Shown here: positions 1-7,856 of the stretch, piece after piece | Layout of the letters: every line of letters starts with the position of its first letter | Position numbering within the stretch: the stretch's first letter is position 1 | Assembly (NCBI GenBank): GCA_910587375.1 | Contig: CAJULR010000044.1 | Span: 1-59,734 of the forward strand | Direction of reading: 5' to 3' | Origin: Candidatus Gastranaerophilales bacterium | Lineage (GTDB): Bacteria > Cyanobacteriota > Vampirovibrionia > Gastranaerophilales > Gastranaerophilaceae | DNA: 59,734 bases | Translations under genes and position numbers: made by a program | Notes under the pieces: generated by a model | Told to the model about the DNA's origin: nothing | The model's database searches: none | What the model saw: only the letters and a program-made list of their open reading frames with translations

Positions 1-108
1 GCCCCTGTTTTACCTTGATGGTTGATTGTCCATTCGGCGCCCGTTTAAAATCTTCGGGGCTGCCCGCTTGTTCACAACGCCGCGCAAGAAAGCAAACAAA
101 GGCAATAA

Positions 109-133
109 AAAGCCTTCCGCTTGGGAAGGCTTT
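109..133 (-). terminator. Intrinsic terminator of the 253-1038 gene
   Basis: A perfect 10-bp inverted repeat (AAAGCCTTCC / GGAAGGCTTT, 5-nt loop) is followed, read on the minus strand, by a run of T. It lies about 120 nt downstream of the stop of the minus-strand gene at 253-1038. Positions 1-108 hold no gene I can recognise. Confidence 0.75.
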
Positions 134-188
134 GGATTTAGTTTAAAGTTTAGTTTTTAGATTAAGGAGTTTGGTTAAATTTGTTTTA

Positions 189-243
189 AAGCCGGCGTTA
201 AGACATTGAGGCCCAAAGGAATTTAACAGGCTAAGCCGGCGTT
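189..243. repeat. Short direct repeat in a 3' untranslated region
   Basis: The 11-mer AAGCCGGCGTT occurs at 189-199 and again at 233-243, between the stop of the 253-1038 gene and its terminator. The core GCCGGC is itself palindromic. The function is unknown and it could be chance or a fragment of an interspersed repeat. Confidence 0.4.
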
Positions 244-252
244 TTGCATTAA

Positions 253-1038
253 TTATTTAGAACCGTTAAATAATGCTTTAATTCCAAGCCCAAGAGCCGC
301 AAGGCCAACGCCTGCTGCTGCAATGAGCCCAACTCTTCCGCCTGAAAGGCCAACTGCCCTAAGTGCTCTTCCGATAAGGCCTGAATGTGAACTTGCGGCA
401 GACCTTGCAAGCTGGAATACACCATAGCCTGCTGCTGCGGTTCCAAGGCCGCCAACAACCGCGCCACCAACTTTTGAAGCTGTTGCATAGTCAGATTTTT
501 TAGTGCCTGTCACTTCAGAGATTAAATCTTCTTTAGAATTTGATTGTGTGAAGAAATTCACAACAGGAATTGCACTTTTTACACCTGAACCAAATGAAGA
601 ATCAGCATATTTTGAAATGTCGCCAAGAAGGGTAGAGCCTGTTGCGCTTTTGTATTGGTTTTGCGCCAAAGTTTTAATTTGTTGTTCTGTGTATCCAGAA
701 TATTGGCCCAATTCTGTCATTTCATCAACCATGTTGTTAAATTCAAACAAGGCATCATCGCTTCTTCCTTCTTGAAGCATATATTGAATAGTTTGGCAGT
801 GTTCCGTGAATGTCATTGTTTCTGTGGATTGTTTTCCTGTGAAGGATTGGCTTGTAGTTCTAAGGTCGTAGCCATTTTCCATAGATTTTTTAGCATTTTC
901 AACATATTCATCGCTTGAATAGAGGCCGCCGTATAAGCCATATCCGCCATATGTGCTGCCATAGCCATAGCCGCTTGTGTTGCCTGTAATAAGCCCTAAA
1001 CCATTAAGAGCATTATAGCTTGTTAAACCTAAACTCAT
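253..1038 (-). CDS. Gly/Tyr-rich hypothetical protein with C-terminal glycine-zipper segments
   Basis: I do not recognise this 261-residue protein. Residues 1-40 are rich in Gly, Tyr, Ser and Leu (TYGGYGLYGGLY). A charged, probably helical middle follows (about 45-150). The last 75 residues hold two Gly/Ala-rich hydrophobic stretches (VGGAVVGGLGTAAAGYGVF and VGLIAAAGVGLAALGLGI), resembling glycine-zipper membrane segments. There is no N-terminal signal peptide. The start is supported by a strong Shine-Dalgarno, GGAAGGAAG, a few bases before the ATG. It is monocistronic, with its own terminator at 109-133, and is divergent from pilT. Possible roles include a membrane-active or surface-associated protein, but nothing in the sequence decides this. 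Confidence 0.75.
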   Translation of the reverse strand: MSLGLTSYNALNGLGLITGNTSGYGYGSTYGGYGLYGGLYSSDEYVENAKKSMENGYDLRTTSQSFTGKQSTETMTFTEHCQTIQYMLQEGRSDDALFEFNNMVDEMTELGQYSGYTEQQIKTLAQNQYKSATGSTLLGDISKYADSSFGSGVKSAIPVVNFFTQSNSKEDLISEVTGTKKSDYATASKVGGAVVGGLGTAAAGYGVFQLARSAASSHSGLIGRALRAVGLSGGRVGLIAAAGVGLAALGLGIKALFNGSK

Positions 1039-1273
1039 ACAAACTTCCTTCCAAAATAAACTAATTTTAAACTAACCTTACACTTTAATAAAAACATTCT
1101 GTCTTAAGAGATTGCCTTTTGTTTTAAATTTTGATTAACATTTCTTAACAAAAAGCATACTTGCACATTATGCGGAAGCGTTAAGCGCAAGGATTTAAAT
1201 ATATGTAACAAAAATGCCAACCGGGGCAATATAATGTAAAATGTTGTTGTATTATTATTACCTTGGGATAGTT

Positions 1274-2377
1274 ATGTTTAACATAGAAGAGTTTTTGAGA
1301 AAAGTTAATAATACCAAGGCTTCAGACGTTCATCTGAAGGTCGGAAAATCGCCTTCCTTAAGGATTTCGGGGAAGATTGTCCGCCTGGACGAGCCGCCTG
1401 TCACAGAAGCGGATTTTGAAAATATGCTCCGCACTATGCTCTACGGAGATTTGGCAGAAAGGCTAAAAAAAAGAAACGATGTCGATTTCACCTATGAAAT
1501 TCCAAATGTTTCAAGGTATAGGGTGAATTATTGCAAGGAACTTGGATATCCGAAATTGACCTTAAGGACTGTGCCTTACGCCATTCCAACTTTGGAAGAA
1601 CTTTCCTTGCCGCAGTCACTGGATGTTTTTACAAGCTATAACAATGGTATAGTCTTAATTACAGGGGCAACAAGCTCCGGAAAATCAACCACAATCGCTT
1701 CTTTAATTGAAATTATCAATAAACAAAAACACAAACACATTGTAACAATTGAAGACCCGATTGAATTTTTATACACAGACAAAAAATGCCTCATAACCCA
1801 AAGGGGAGTAGGTGTTGATGTAGACTCATTTTCAGACGGTATAAAATATGCCCTCCGCCAAGACCCTGACATTATTCTTGTTGGGGAAATAAGGGACAGG
1901 GACACGATGGAAAGTGCCCTAAACGCCGCAGAAACAGGGCATTTAGTGTTTTCAACAATTCACACAAACTCTGCTTCGCAAACAATAAACAGAATTTTAG
2001 GGCTTTTTGATGATTCAACAAGAAATTTCATAAGGGATAGATTTGCAAAAGTTTTAAGAGGAACAATTGCGCAGAAATTAATCGCAAAAGAGGGCGGGGG
2101 CTTGGTTCCTGCGCTTGAAATTATGGCAAGCACACCCGCAATTGTTGATTATATAAAGAAAAACCAGCTTGAAGAAGTGGATATGTTGATTAAAAGAGGT
2201 GGATATCAGAACATGGTGTCTATGAACTCTTCTATATTCAAGCTTTTCAAGGCAGGGGTAATTTCAAAAGAAGAGGCGCTAAATTCAAGCGACGACACAA
2301 ATGAACTAAACCAAATGATGCGCGGAATTTACCACGGAAGCGCACAACAGGCCCACCCGGTGGACGATTTATTATAA
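1274..2377 (+). CDS. pilT: Type IV pilus retraction ATPase PilT
   Basis: PilT is the hexameric cytoplasmic ATPase that disassembles type IV pili and powers twitching motility. The protein is about 367 residues, normal for the family. Walker A is GATSSGKST (residues 131-139). The Asp/Walker B region and His box are clear in DPDIILVGEIRDRDTMESAL and TGHLVFSTIHTN. I place the start at 1274 (MFNIEEF), where the PilT N-terminus aligns. An upstream in-frame ATG at 1241 would add an atypical MLLYYYYLG and lies only 6 nt from a TATAAT (1230-1235), so it may fall at or before the transcription start. It is first in a plus-strand run to 7764. It fits with the prepilin-like gene near 16 kb. A PilB-like assembly ATPase was not seen here. 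Confidence 0.93.
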   Translation: MFNIEEFLRKVNNTKASDVHLKVGKSPSLRISGKIVRLDEPPVTEADFENMLRTMLYGDLAERLKKRNDVDFTYEIPNVSRYRVNYCKELGYPKLTLRTVPYAIPTLEELSLPQSLDVFTSYNNGIVLITGATSSGKSTTIASLIEIINKQKHKHIVTIEDPIEFLYTDKKCLITQRGVGVDVDSFSDGIKYALRQDPDIILVGEIRDRDTMESALNAAETGHLVFSTIHTNSASQTINRILGLFDDSTRNFIRDRFAKVLRGTIAQKLIAKEGGGLVPALEIMASTPAIVDYIKKNQLEEVDMLIKRGGYQNMVSMNSSIFKLFKAGVISKEEALNSSDDTNELNQMMRGIYHGSAQQAHPVDDLL

Positions 2378-2411
2378 AATTTACAAAGGGAAGAATAGAG
2401 GAAGAAAATAT

Positions 2412-4031
2412 ATGGCACCGTTTCCTGAATCAGAAGATATGACCATAAAAAGGCTCATGGTGGCGCTTAGGAAAAATGACCATCAACTTTTAAAGATGGG
2501 CACATACAAGCTCCATGAAAAGTTTCACACAGGACATGAGTTTGAATTAACCGATGATTTAAGGCAAATATTAAAAATTGTCGAAGAAAAGCAATATCCG
2601 CCAGAAATTTCAGACATCCTCTGCAACACAATTAAAGATATTTTATCTAAAAATGCACTTGAAAAAATTTCAAGAGAAAATCAAATTCTTCCCGCAGGAA
2701 GCGGCCAAAACACCCTTCCTGATTCCTTGCAAAAAAATGAATTTCAAGGGGTGCTTACAGGAAATCCTTCTATGAGCGCTGTTTCGCAAGGAGCTGTTAT
2801 TCAAAACGCCGCAAACGGCACGCAGGATGACATCCGCGAACTTGCAAACACAATAAATTCAAACCCGGAAGCCACAGGGCACATTCAAGAACAAAGTGGC
2901 CTGCTTCAAAGCGACGGGCAGGTTGAAATTCGGCCGGTTCAGGTGCAGCTGCCTGAAACAAACCACGGAGAGGTTTTGCCGGATCATTCCCACACAAACA
3001 GCTTCTACAGGCCGCAAGGCGCGCCCGTGCAGGCACAGCAAAGTGTATATTTAAACCAGGGGCAACCCCAAAACCAAGTGCAGCAACCCCAGGGGCAGCC
3101 TGCACAAAGTATGCAATCACAACAGGCTTATACAACACAGCCCGGCCAACCCCAAGCATATTCGCAAGGGCAGCAGCCTCAAACTCAACCGCCCCAAGGG
3201 CAGCAGCCTCAGGCAGAACAAGATAACAGCGTTAAAAACATTGCCGTTTTTTACGATGATTATAAAAATGAAATTGATTTTACAAAGGTAAAAGACTACA
3301 AAAACAACTTAAACCTTCTTTTTTCAAAGAATGAAAACGGACAGGATTACAACATCTTAAAACAAATTTCATCATTAACAAACGCGCTTGATACAAATAC
3401 ATCTGATGTGGATAAAATCGTTTCAATGTTAACGACTTCAAAAGGCAAAGTATCATTCATATCTGCTTCACAAAGCCAAAATATTTCAAAGATTTTTGCG
3501 GATAAAAATATCGATTTTGATATACCTTTTGTAAAAAAAGCGCAGGATAAAAACACAAGCGTTGATTTAATCCCAATGGTTGGCGCAACAAACATTTTTG
3601 TTTGCTCAAACTGCAACGCAAGAACCCTAAAAACAGATTTCAACACAAGAACCTTGAGTGTTCAGTGTCCGCACTGTGACAGTGCTGCTTTTCCGGATAT
3701 TTATGCGGTTAATTCTTACAACCCGGATTGCAACCCTGTTTTTTGGCACAGGGCCTTTGCAGCACTCATAAAATCTCAAATCTGGATTTTAGTAAATCCG
3801 CCTTTGGATGAAAACAAAGAAATTATTTTTGATTTCATAAAAACAGCGTATGAGGCAAGCAAGCCAAGCAAAATCTATATTCTATCCAAAGAAAATGACA
3901 AAAAAGAATTTTACAAACAAATGTTCACATCGGTTAATGAAAATTGCGTTATAAAATCCAATTTCCAAGACCAGGACAAGCTTTGCGAAGAATTTATCAA
4001 TGAAGAAATTATAAAGAAAGTGTTTGCATAA
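2412..4031 (+). CDS. Unknown protein with Gln/Pro-rich linker and C-terminal zinc ribbon
   Basis: A 539-residue protein I cannot assign. Residues 1-85 look like a small helical domain. Residues 90-270 form a low-complexity linker very rich in Gln, Pro and Gly (PQGQQPQ-type runs), so probably disordered. The C-terminal part, from about 275, is folded and carries a four-Cys zinc ribbon, CSNCNARTLK...CPHCDS, with a 16-residue gap. There is no signal peptide or membrane segment, so it is probably cytoplasmic. GAGGAAG stands 7 nt before the ATG. It follows pilT by 34 nt and precedes recO by 14 nt, so the three are probably co-transcribed. A role in pilus control is possible from position only. Confidence 0.8.
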   Translation: MAPFPESEDMTIKRLMVALRKNDHQLLKMGTYKLHEKFHTGHEFELTDDLRQILKIVEEKQYPPEISDILCNTIKDILSKNALEKISRENQILPAGSGQNTLPDSLQKNEFQGVLTGNPSMSAVSQGAVIQNAANGTQDDIRELANTINSNPEATGHIQEQSGLLQSDGQVEIRPVQVQLPETNHGEVLPDHSHTNSFYRPQGAPVQAQQSVYLNQGQPQNQVQQPQGQPAQSMQSQQAYTTQPGQPQAYSQGQQPQTQPPQGQQPQAEQDNSVKNIAVFYDDYKNEIDFTKVKDYKNNLNLLFSKNENGQDYNILKQISSLTNALDTNTSDVDKIVSMLTTSKGKVSFISASQSQNISKIFADKNIDFDIPFVKKAQDKNTSVDLIPMVGATNIFVCSNCNARTLKTDFNTRTLSVQCPHCDSAAFPDIYAVNSYNPDCNPVFWHRAFAALIKSQIWILVNPPLDENKEIIFDFIKTAYEASKPSKIYILSKENDKKEFYKQMFTSVNENCVIKSNFQDQDKLCEEFINEEIIKKVFA

Positions 4032-4045
4032 CAGGAATTTAACAG

Positions 4046-4831
4046 ATGGGCAATATGAACACTTTTACAACAGACGCTATAAACATTAAAACCTACCCTT
4101 TAAGCGAAAACGACAACATTGTTGTTATGTTTTCAAAAGACAAGGGGCTGATTAAGGGTGTTGCAAAAGGTGTAAAAAAGCCAAAAAGCAAGCTTGGCGC
4201 AAGAATGCAGATGTTGGTTTGCAATAAACTTATGTTAAATGAAGGAAAAAGCCTTGATATAATTAAAGAAGCACAGGCGATTAACCCGTTTAACAAGCTT
4301 CGATACAACCTTGATAAGCTAAATTATTCAATTTATTTATCGGAAGTTATCGGGAATTTTTGCAAAGAAAACACGGAAGAAATCCCCGAGGTTAATAAAA
4401 ACATTTACGAACTTTTCTATAAAACGCTTGAGGCCATATCAAACGCACAAAGCACAGTTCAGATTATGCTTTCTGTTATAAAATTTCAGCTTAAATTTAT
4501 GAGAGAAATCGGCCTTGGGCTTGAACTTTCACACTGTTTAAAATGCTCTGCAAAAATTAAAGAAGACGCTTATTTTTCAATTGAAAACGGCGGGGTCACC
4601 TGCGGAAGCTGCATAGACAGTTTTGTTGGAAAAATAAAGATTAATATAAAAATAATAGATTTCCTTTGCGAAATTTTAGATTCTGACATCGATAAACCGA
4701 CAAAATATGACGCGCTTGTAAACGAAAAAGTTACAGTAAGCTGTTTTAACCTTCTTCGAAAATATATAGACACACAAACAGGAAGAGAGTGTAAAACAGT
4801 AAAAATTCTTGAGATGACAAAGGTGGGATAA
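4046..4831 (+). CDS. recO: DNA repair protein RecO
   Basis: RecO anneals single strands and, with RecR, loads RecA at gaps in the RecFOR pathway. The N-terminal OB-fold pattern is present (INIKTYPLSENDNIVVMFSKDKGLIKGVAKG), followed by a helical domain. A four-Cys zinc motif reads CLKCSAKI...GGVTCGSC, as in many RecO proteins. At 261 residues the length is normal. AGGA lies 9 nt before ATG 4046; a second in-frame ATG at 4055 is possible. The stop overlaps the start of the next gene (TAATG at 4829-4833), so the two are translationally coupled. Confidence 0.88.
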   Translation: MGNMNTFTTDAINIKTYPLSENDNIVVMFSKDKGLIKGVAKGVKKPKSKLGARMQMLVCNKLMLNEGKSLDIIKEAQAINPFNKLRYNLDKLNYSIYLSEVIGNFCKENTEEIPEVNKNIYELFYKTLEAISNAQSTVQIMLSVIKFQLKFMREIGLGLELSHCLKCSAKIKEDAYFSIENGGVTCGSCIDSFVGKIKINIKIIDFLCEILDSDIDKPTKYDALVNEKVTVSCFNLLRKYIDTQTGRECKTVKILEMTKVG

Positions 4832-6900
4832 TGAAAAATAATCACAAAAAACTATTTGTATACACGCTTTGCCTTGCCGCCTTTATGGGCACGCTAAATT
4901 CAGGCTTTAATCCTTTATATGCCCCTGCATATGCTGCAATGTCCCTTGAGGCCAATGAATTATACTCTCAAGCTGTAAAATTTGAAGGGGAAGGACGCCT
5001 TGATGATGCTGTTGATTTAATTTTAAAAGCGCTTCATACATCAAACAATGATATAGTTTTAACAACTAAGCTTGGCGGGCTTTACGCACAAATAGGCCAG
5101 TTAGATAAAGCCTCCGAAACCTATGCAAAAGCAATTCAATTAAACCCGGAAGACGCATTTTTGCATATAAGCATTGCAAACATATACCAGCAGCAGGGAA
5201 AATATGATGAAGCCTTTAATTCATATTATAGGGCGATGAATTTAAACCCAAACTACAGACACAATTACCTAAACCTTGCAAATACAAAATATTTAGCCGG
5301 AAACTATGAAGAAGCCATAAAATATTATAGAATTTATCTCCAGGATTACCCGAATTCAATGGACGCCAGGTGTTCAATTGCAAGCAGCTATTTAAGTTTA
5401 AAAGAATATCAAAAGGCAATTTTTGAATACGAAAAAGCCCAAAATATGAACCCCAAAAATTTTAAAGAATATTCAAGCCTTGGCCTTGCATATTTAAGAG
5501 ATAAACAGTATTCAAAAGCACAGGATATGTTTTTAAAGGCGATTGAAATAAACCCCGGAGATTTTATGGCCTACGGGAACCTTGCAATTGTACAGTCATA
5601 TTTAAAAGAGAACGAAAAAGCGCTTCAAAACTATAAAAAAGCGTTTGAACTACAGCCTGATTTAGAAAACCTAAAGTTTGACTATGCAGCCCTTTTAGCT
5701 TCCATGGGAAAAACAGATGAAGCCATAAAAGCATATCAGGACTATATAAAATCTTACCCTGATGATTCAAATGCTTATTTAAACCTCGGAATTTTATATC
5801 AAAACACAAACAACCCAAAATATGCAATTGCAGTGCTTCAAGAGGGTGTTAAAAAAACAAAAGATAATGAAGAAAACAACACAATTAAAAACGAACTTGG
5901 AAAAAGCTATTATCAAAACGGCGAATTTTCAAAGGCGATAAGCGTTTATGACAGCATTCTTCTTATGGAGCCAAACAACTTAAGAGCCCTTTTTAACAAA
6001 GGCCTTTCTTTAACAGGGGATGGCAGGTTTATTGAAGCCGATAAAATCTTTAAAAAGGTTGCACAAAAAGACATTGAAGAACTTTCAAAATATCAAATCA
6101 GCCGCCTTGAAATCAAAAAAAGCATAACAGGAAATATGGTGGCACAGGCAAACGCGCTTAAGGACAAAAAAGAATTTGAAAAAGCAAAAGAAATCTACAC
6201 AAAGGCCATAGAAAACGACAGCGAAAACACAGAAGCATACGTTGGGCTTGCAAAAACCTATGAAGGTCTGAATGACAAAGAAAAAACCGTAGAAACCTAT
6301 GAACAGGTAATATCAATTGAGCCTGACAATACGGATGTTTTAATTGAATATGGCGAATCTATGTCAAAACTTGACGAAGACACAAAAGCACAAGACGCCT
6401 TTAAAAAAGTGTTAGAACAAAATTCAGCCTATTATGAAGCAAGAATTTCCCTTGCAGACAGCTATTCAAAGGTAAAAAACTATAAAGAGGCACTAAATGA
6501 ATATCTTTCTGCCGCAAAATATACAACGCCGGATGATTCGCTTTATATTAAAATCGGAAACACTTATAAATACTTAAACGACGGCAAAAACGCCGTAAAC
6601 TATTATAACAAGGCCCTTTCTTTAAACCCTAAAAATGAAAATGCATATTTTAACATCGGCCTTGTAAAGTATGATGGCAAAGAAATCCCATCTGCAATTC
6701 AAAACTTTAAAAAAGCAATTGATTTAAAAAATGATTTTGCCTTTGCCTGGTGGGCGCTTGGGGCGTGCTATGAAAAGCAAGATAAGGCAGATGACGCCAT
6801 TTATCATTACGAAAAATTTATAGAATTTTCTGATGATACAGAACTTATAAAATCTACAAAAGAAAAAATCAGGGGACTATATAGCAGCCTTGCATACTAA
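4831..6900 (+). CDS. Exported tetratricopeptide-repeat protein
   Basis: A 689-residue protein made almost wholly of TPR units (about 15-17 repeats of 34 residues, with signature stretches such as AIQLNPEDAFLHISIANIY and ALSLNPKNENAYFNIGLVKY). Residues 1-36 look like a signal peptide (KK n-region, hydrophobic core, cleavage near APAYA-A), so the repeats should lie in the periplasm. TPR arrays are protein-protein scaffolds. In a pilus or envelope setting such proteins often act as assembly platforms, but the partner here is unknown. The start overlaps the recO stop, with AAGG 7-8 nt upstream. The end overlaps the next gene by 11 nt. Confidence 0.88.
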   Translation: MKNNHKKLFVYTLCLAAFMGTLNSGFNPLYAPAYAAMSLEANELYSQAVKFEGEGRLDDAVDLILKALHTSNNDIVLTTKLGGLYAQIGQLDKASETYAKAIQLNPEDAFLHISIANIYQQQGKYDEAFNSYYRAMNLNPNYRHNYLNLANTKYLAGNYEEAIKYYRIYLQDYPNSMDARCSIASSYLSLKEYQKAIFEYEKAQNMNPKNFKEYSSLGLAYLRDKQYSKAQDMFLKAIEINPGDFMAYGNLAIVQSYLKENEKALQNYKKAFELQPDLENLKFDYAALLASMGKTDEAIKAYQDYIKSYPDDSNAYLNLGILYQNTNNPKYAIAVLQEGVKKTKDNEENNTIKNELGKSYYQNGEFSKAISVYDSILLMEPNNLRALFNKGLSLTGDGRFIEADKIFKKVAQKDIEELSKYQISRLEIKKSITGNMVAQANALKDKKEFEKAKEIYTKAIENDSENTEAYVGLAKTYEGLNDKEKTVETYEQVISIEPDNTDVLIEYGESMSKLDEDTKAQDAFKKVLEQNSAYYEARISLADSYSKVKNYKEALNEYLSAAKYTTPDDSLYIKIGNTYKYLNDGKNAVNYYNKALSLNPKNENAYFNIGLVKYDGKEIPSAIQNFKKAIDLKNDFAFAWWALGACYEKQDKADDAIYHYEKFIEFSDDTELIKSTKEKIRGLYSSLAY

Positions 6901-7327
6901 GTTTCAAAACGCTTTTCGGACAACGTTTTTAGCCATATTATTTTTTGGCTGTCTTTTTACAGGCGCAATATTAACAGGCTGCGACAAAGAAAAGTCTGCA
7001 ATCCTTTTTTCTGCCACCCCTTTTTCAAAGGAATTTGGCTACACCCCGCAAAACACCTATAAAAAGGGTGAGAAAATTTATTACCTTCTCTATAACCCAA
7101 ATGAATTCAAAACAAGGCTTTTGAAGGTTCAGGTTTTTAGAAAAGAATCAGAAAAAAGCGAATTTTGGGGATATGAATATTTATATGATAAAACCATAGA
7201 ACTAACCGACAAAAAGCTTTATACGGATTATTTTATAATTAACAAAACCGGGTATTATATTTTCCAAATTTTTGAATATACAAATACGCTAAAACCCGTA
7301 ATTAGAGGAATTGTACAGGTTATTTAA
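6890..7327 (+). CDS. Small predicted lipoprotein, TTG start
   Basis: A 145-residue protein with a typical lipoprotein signal: basic residues (MHTKFQNAFR), a hydrophobic core and the lipobox ILTGC, which would place the acylated Cys near residue 31. The mature part is short and shows no family I know; it has a beta-rich look (KGEKIYYLLYNPNEFKTRLL). The only start that gives the whole signal peptide is TTG at 6890, inside the end of the TPR gene, with GGGGA about 13 nt upstream. The overlap suggests coupling with the TPR protein, and the two could work together at the membrane. Confidence 0.72.
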   Translation: MHTKFQNAFRTTFLAILFFGCLFTGAILTGCDKEKSAILFSATPFSKEFGYTPQNTYKKGEKIYYLLYNPNEFKTRLLKVQVFRKESEKSEFWGYEYLYDKTIELTDKKLYTDYFIINKTGYYIFQIFEYTNTLKPVIRGIVQVI

Positions 7328-7764
7328 TGAACGTTGTAAAAAACACATTTGAAGACATCATTCAATATGTAAAAAACAGGCTTTTTTCTTCAAAATACAT
7401 TGTGAAGGGAAAATGCAGACAGTGCGGCACCTGTTGTAAAACGATTTTATTTTCTGATGAAAACGGCTATATTAAAACAGAAGAGGCATTTTTAGCTTTA
7501 CAAAAAAGAAACAGAAGATATTTGCATTTTACAATAAACGGCAAAGTCGAAAACACAGGCAACGCCTTTTTTGACGGAGCTTTGATGTTCAAATGTAAAT
7601 CCTTAGGAAAAGATAACAGATGTAAAAAATATTTTTTAAGGTCGCTTTGGTGCAGAGATTATCCTTCAATAAATTCGGATTTTATTTATAATGGCGGCCA
7701 AACCCTTGATGAGTGCGGATTTTATTTTGATGTGGATAAAAAATTTAAGGATTATCTAAAATAA
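7327..7764 (+). CDS. YkgJ-family cysteine-cluster protein
   Basis: A 145-residue protein with the Cys cluster CRQCGTCC (C30, C33, C36, C37), followed by C-K-S-L near the middle, CKKYF, WCRDYP and DECGF. This is the pattern of the YkgJ/Fe-S or zinc-binding family (PF03692 type). The eight or so Cys residues are expected to bind a metal cluster; the reaction in this family is generally unknown. It starts inside the stop of the lipoprotein gene (TAATG), with AGG 7 nt upstream, and is the last gene of the pilT run. Confidence 0.8.
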   Translation: MNVVKNTFEDIIQYVKNRLFSSKYIVKGKCRQCGTCCKTILFSDENGYIKTEEAFLALQKRNRRYLHFTINGKVENTGNAFFDGALMFKCKSLGKDNRCKKYFLRSLWCRDYPSINSDFIYNGGQTLDECGFYFDVDKKFKDYLK

Positions 7765-7769
7765 TCCTT
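7747..7769 (+). terminator. Hairpin at the end of the pilT-recO-ykgJ run
   Basis: A perfect 9-bp stem (AAGGATTAT / ATAATCCTT, 5-nt loop) overlaps the stop codon of the YkgJ-type gene. The T run after it is short (TTT, then C), so it may be a weak terminator or an RNA-stability hairpin between converging genes. Confidence 0.5.
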
Positions 7770-7856
7770 TCACGCATTAACACATTTTGCGCCGATACAC
7801 CTTGCCTGCAACAAAACCTTAAAAACTTTCAAAGCTTAAGGCCAAAACCAGCGCCA

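Noticed and set aside
3..155. Open frame on the plus strand at the window's left edge
   Set aside because: It runs through the terminator hairpin at 109-133 and shows no start or recognisable domain; too little sequence to call.
253..1038. SFTG in the Gly/Tyr-rich protein as another copy of the tag motif
   Set aside because: It lies at about residue 65, inside the protein and not at the N-terminus, so I do not count it.
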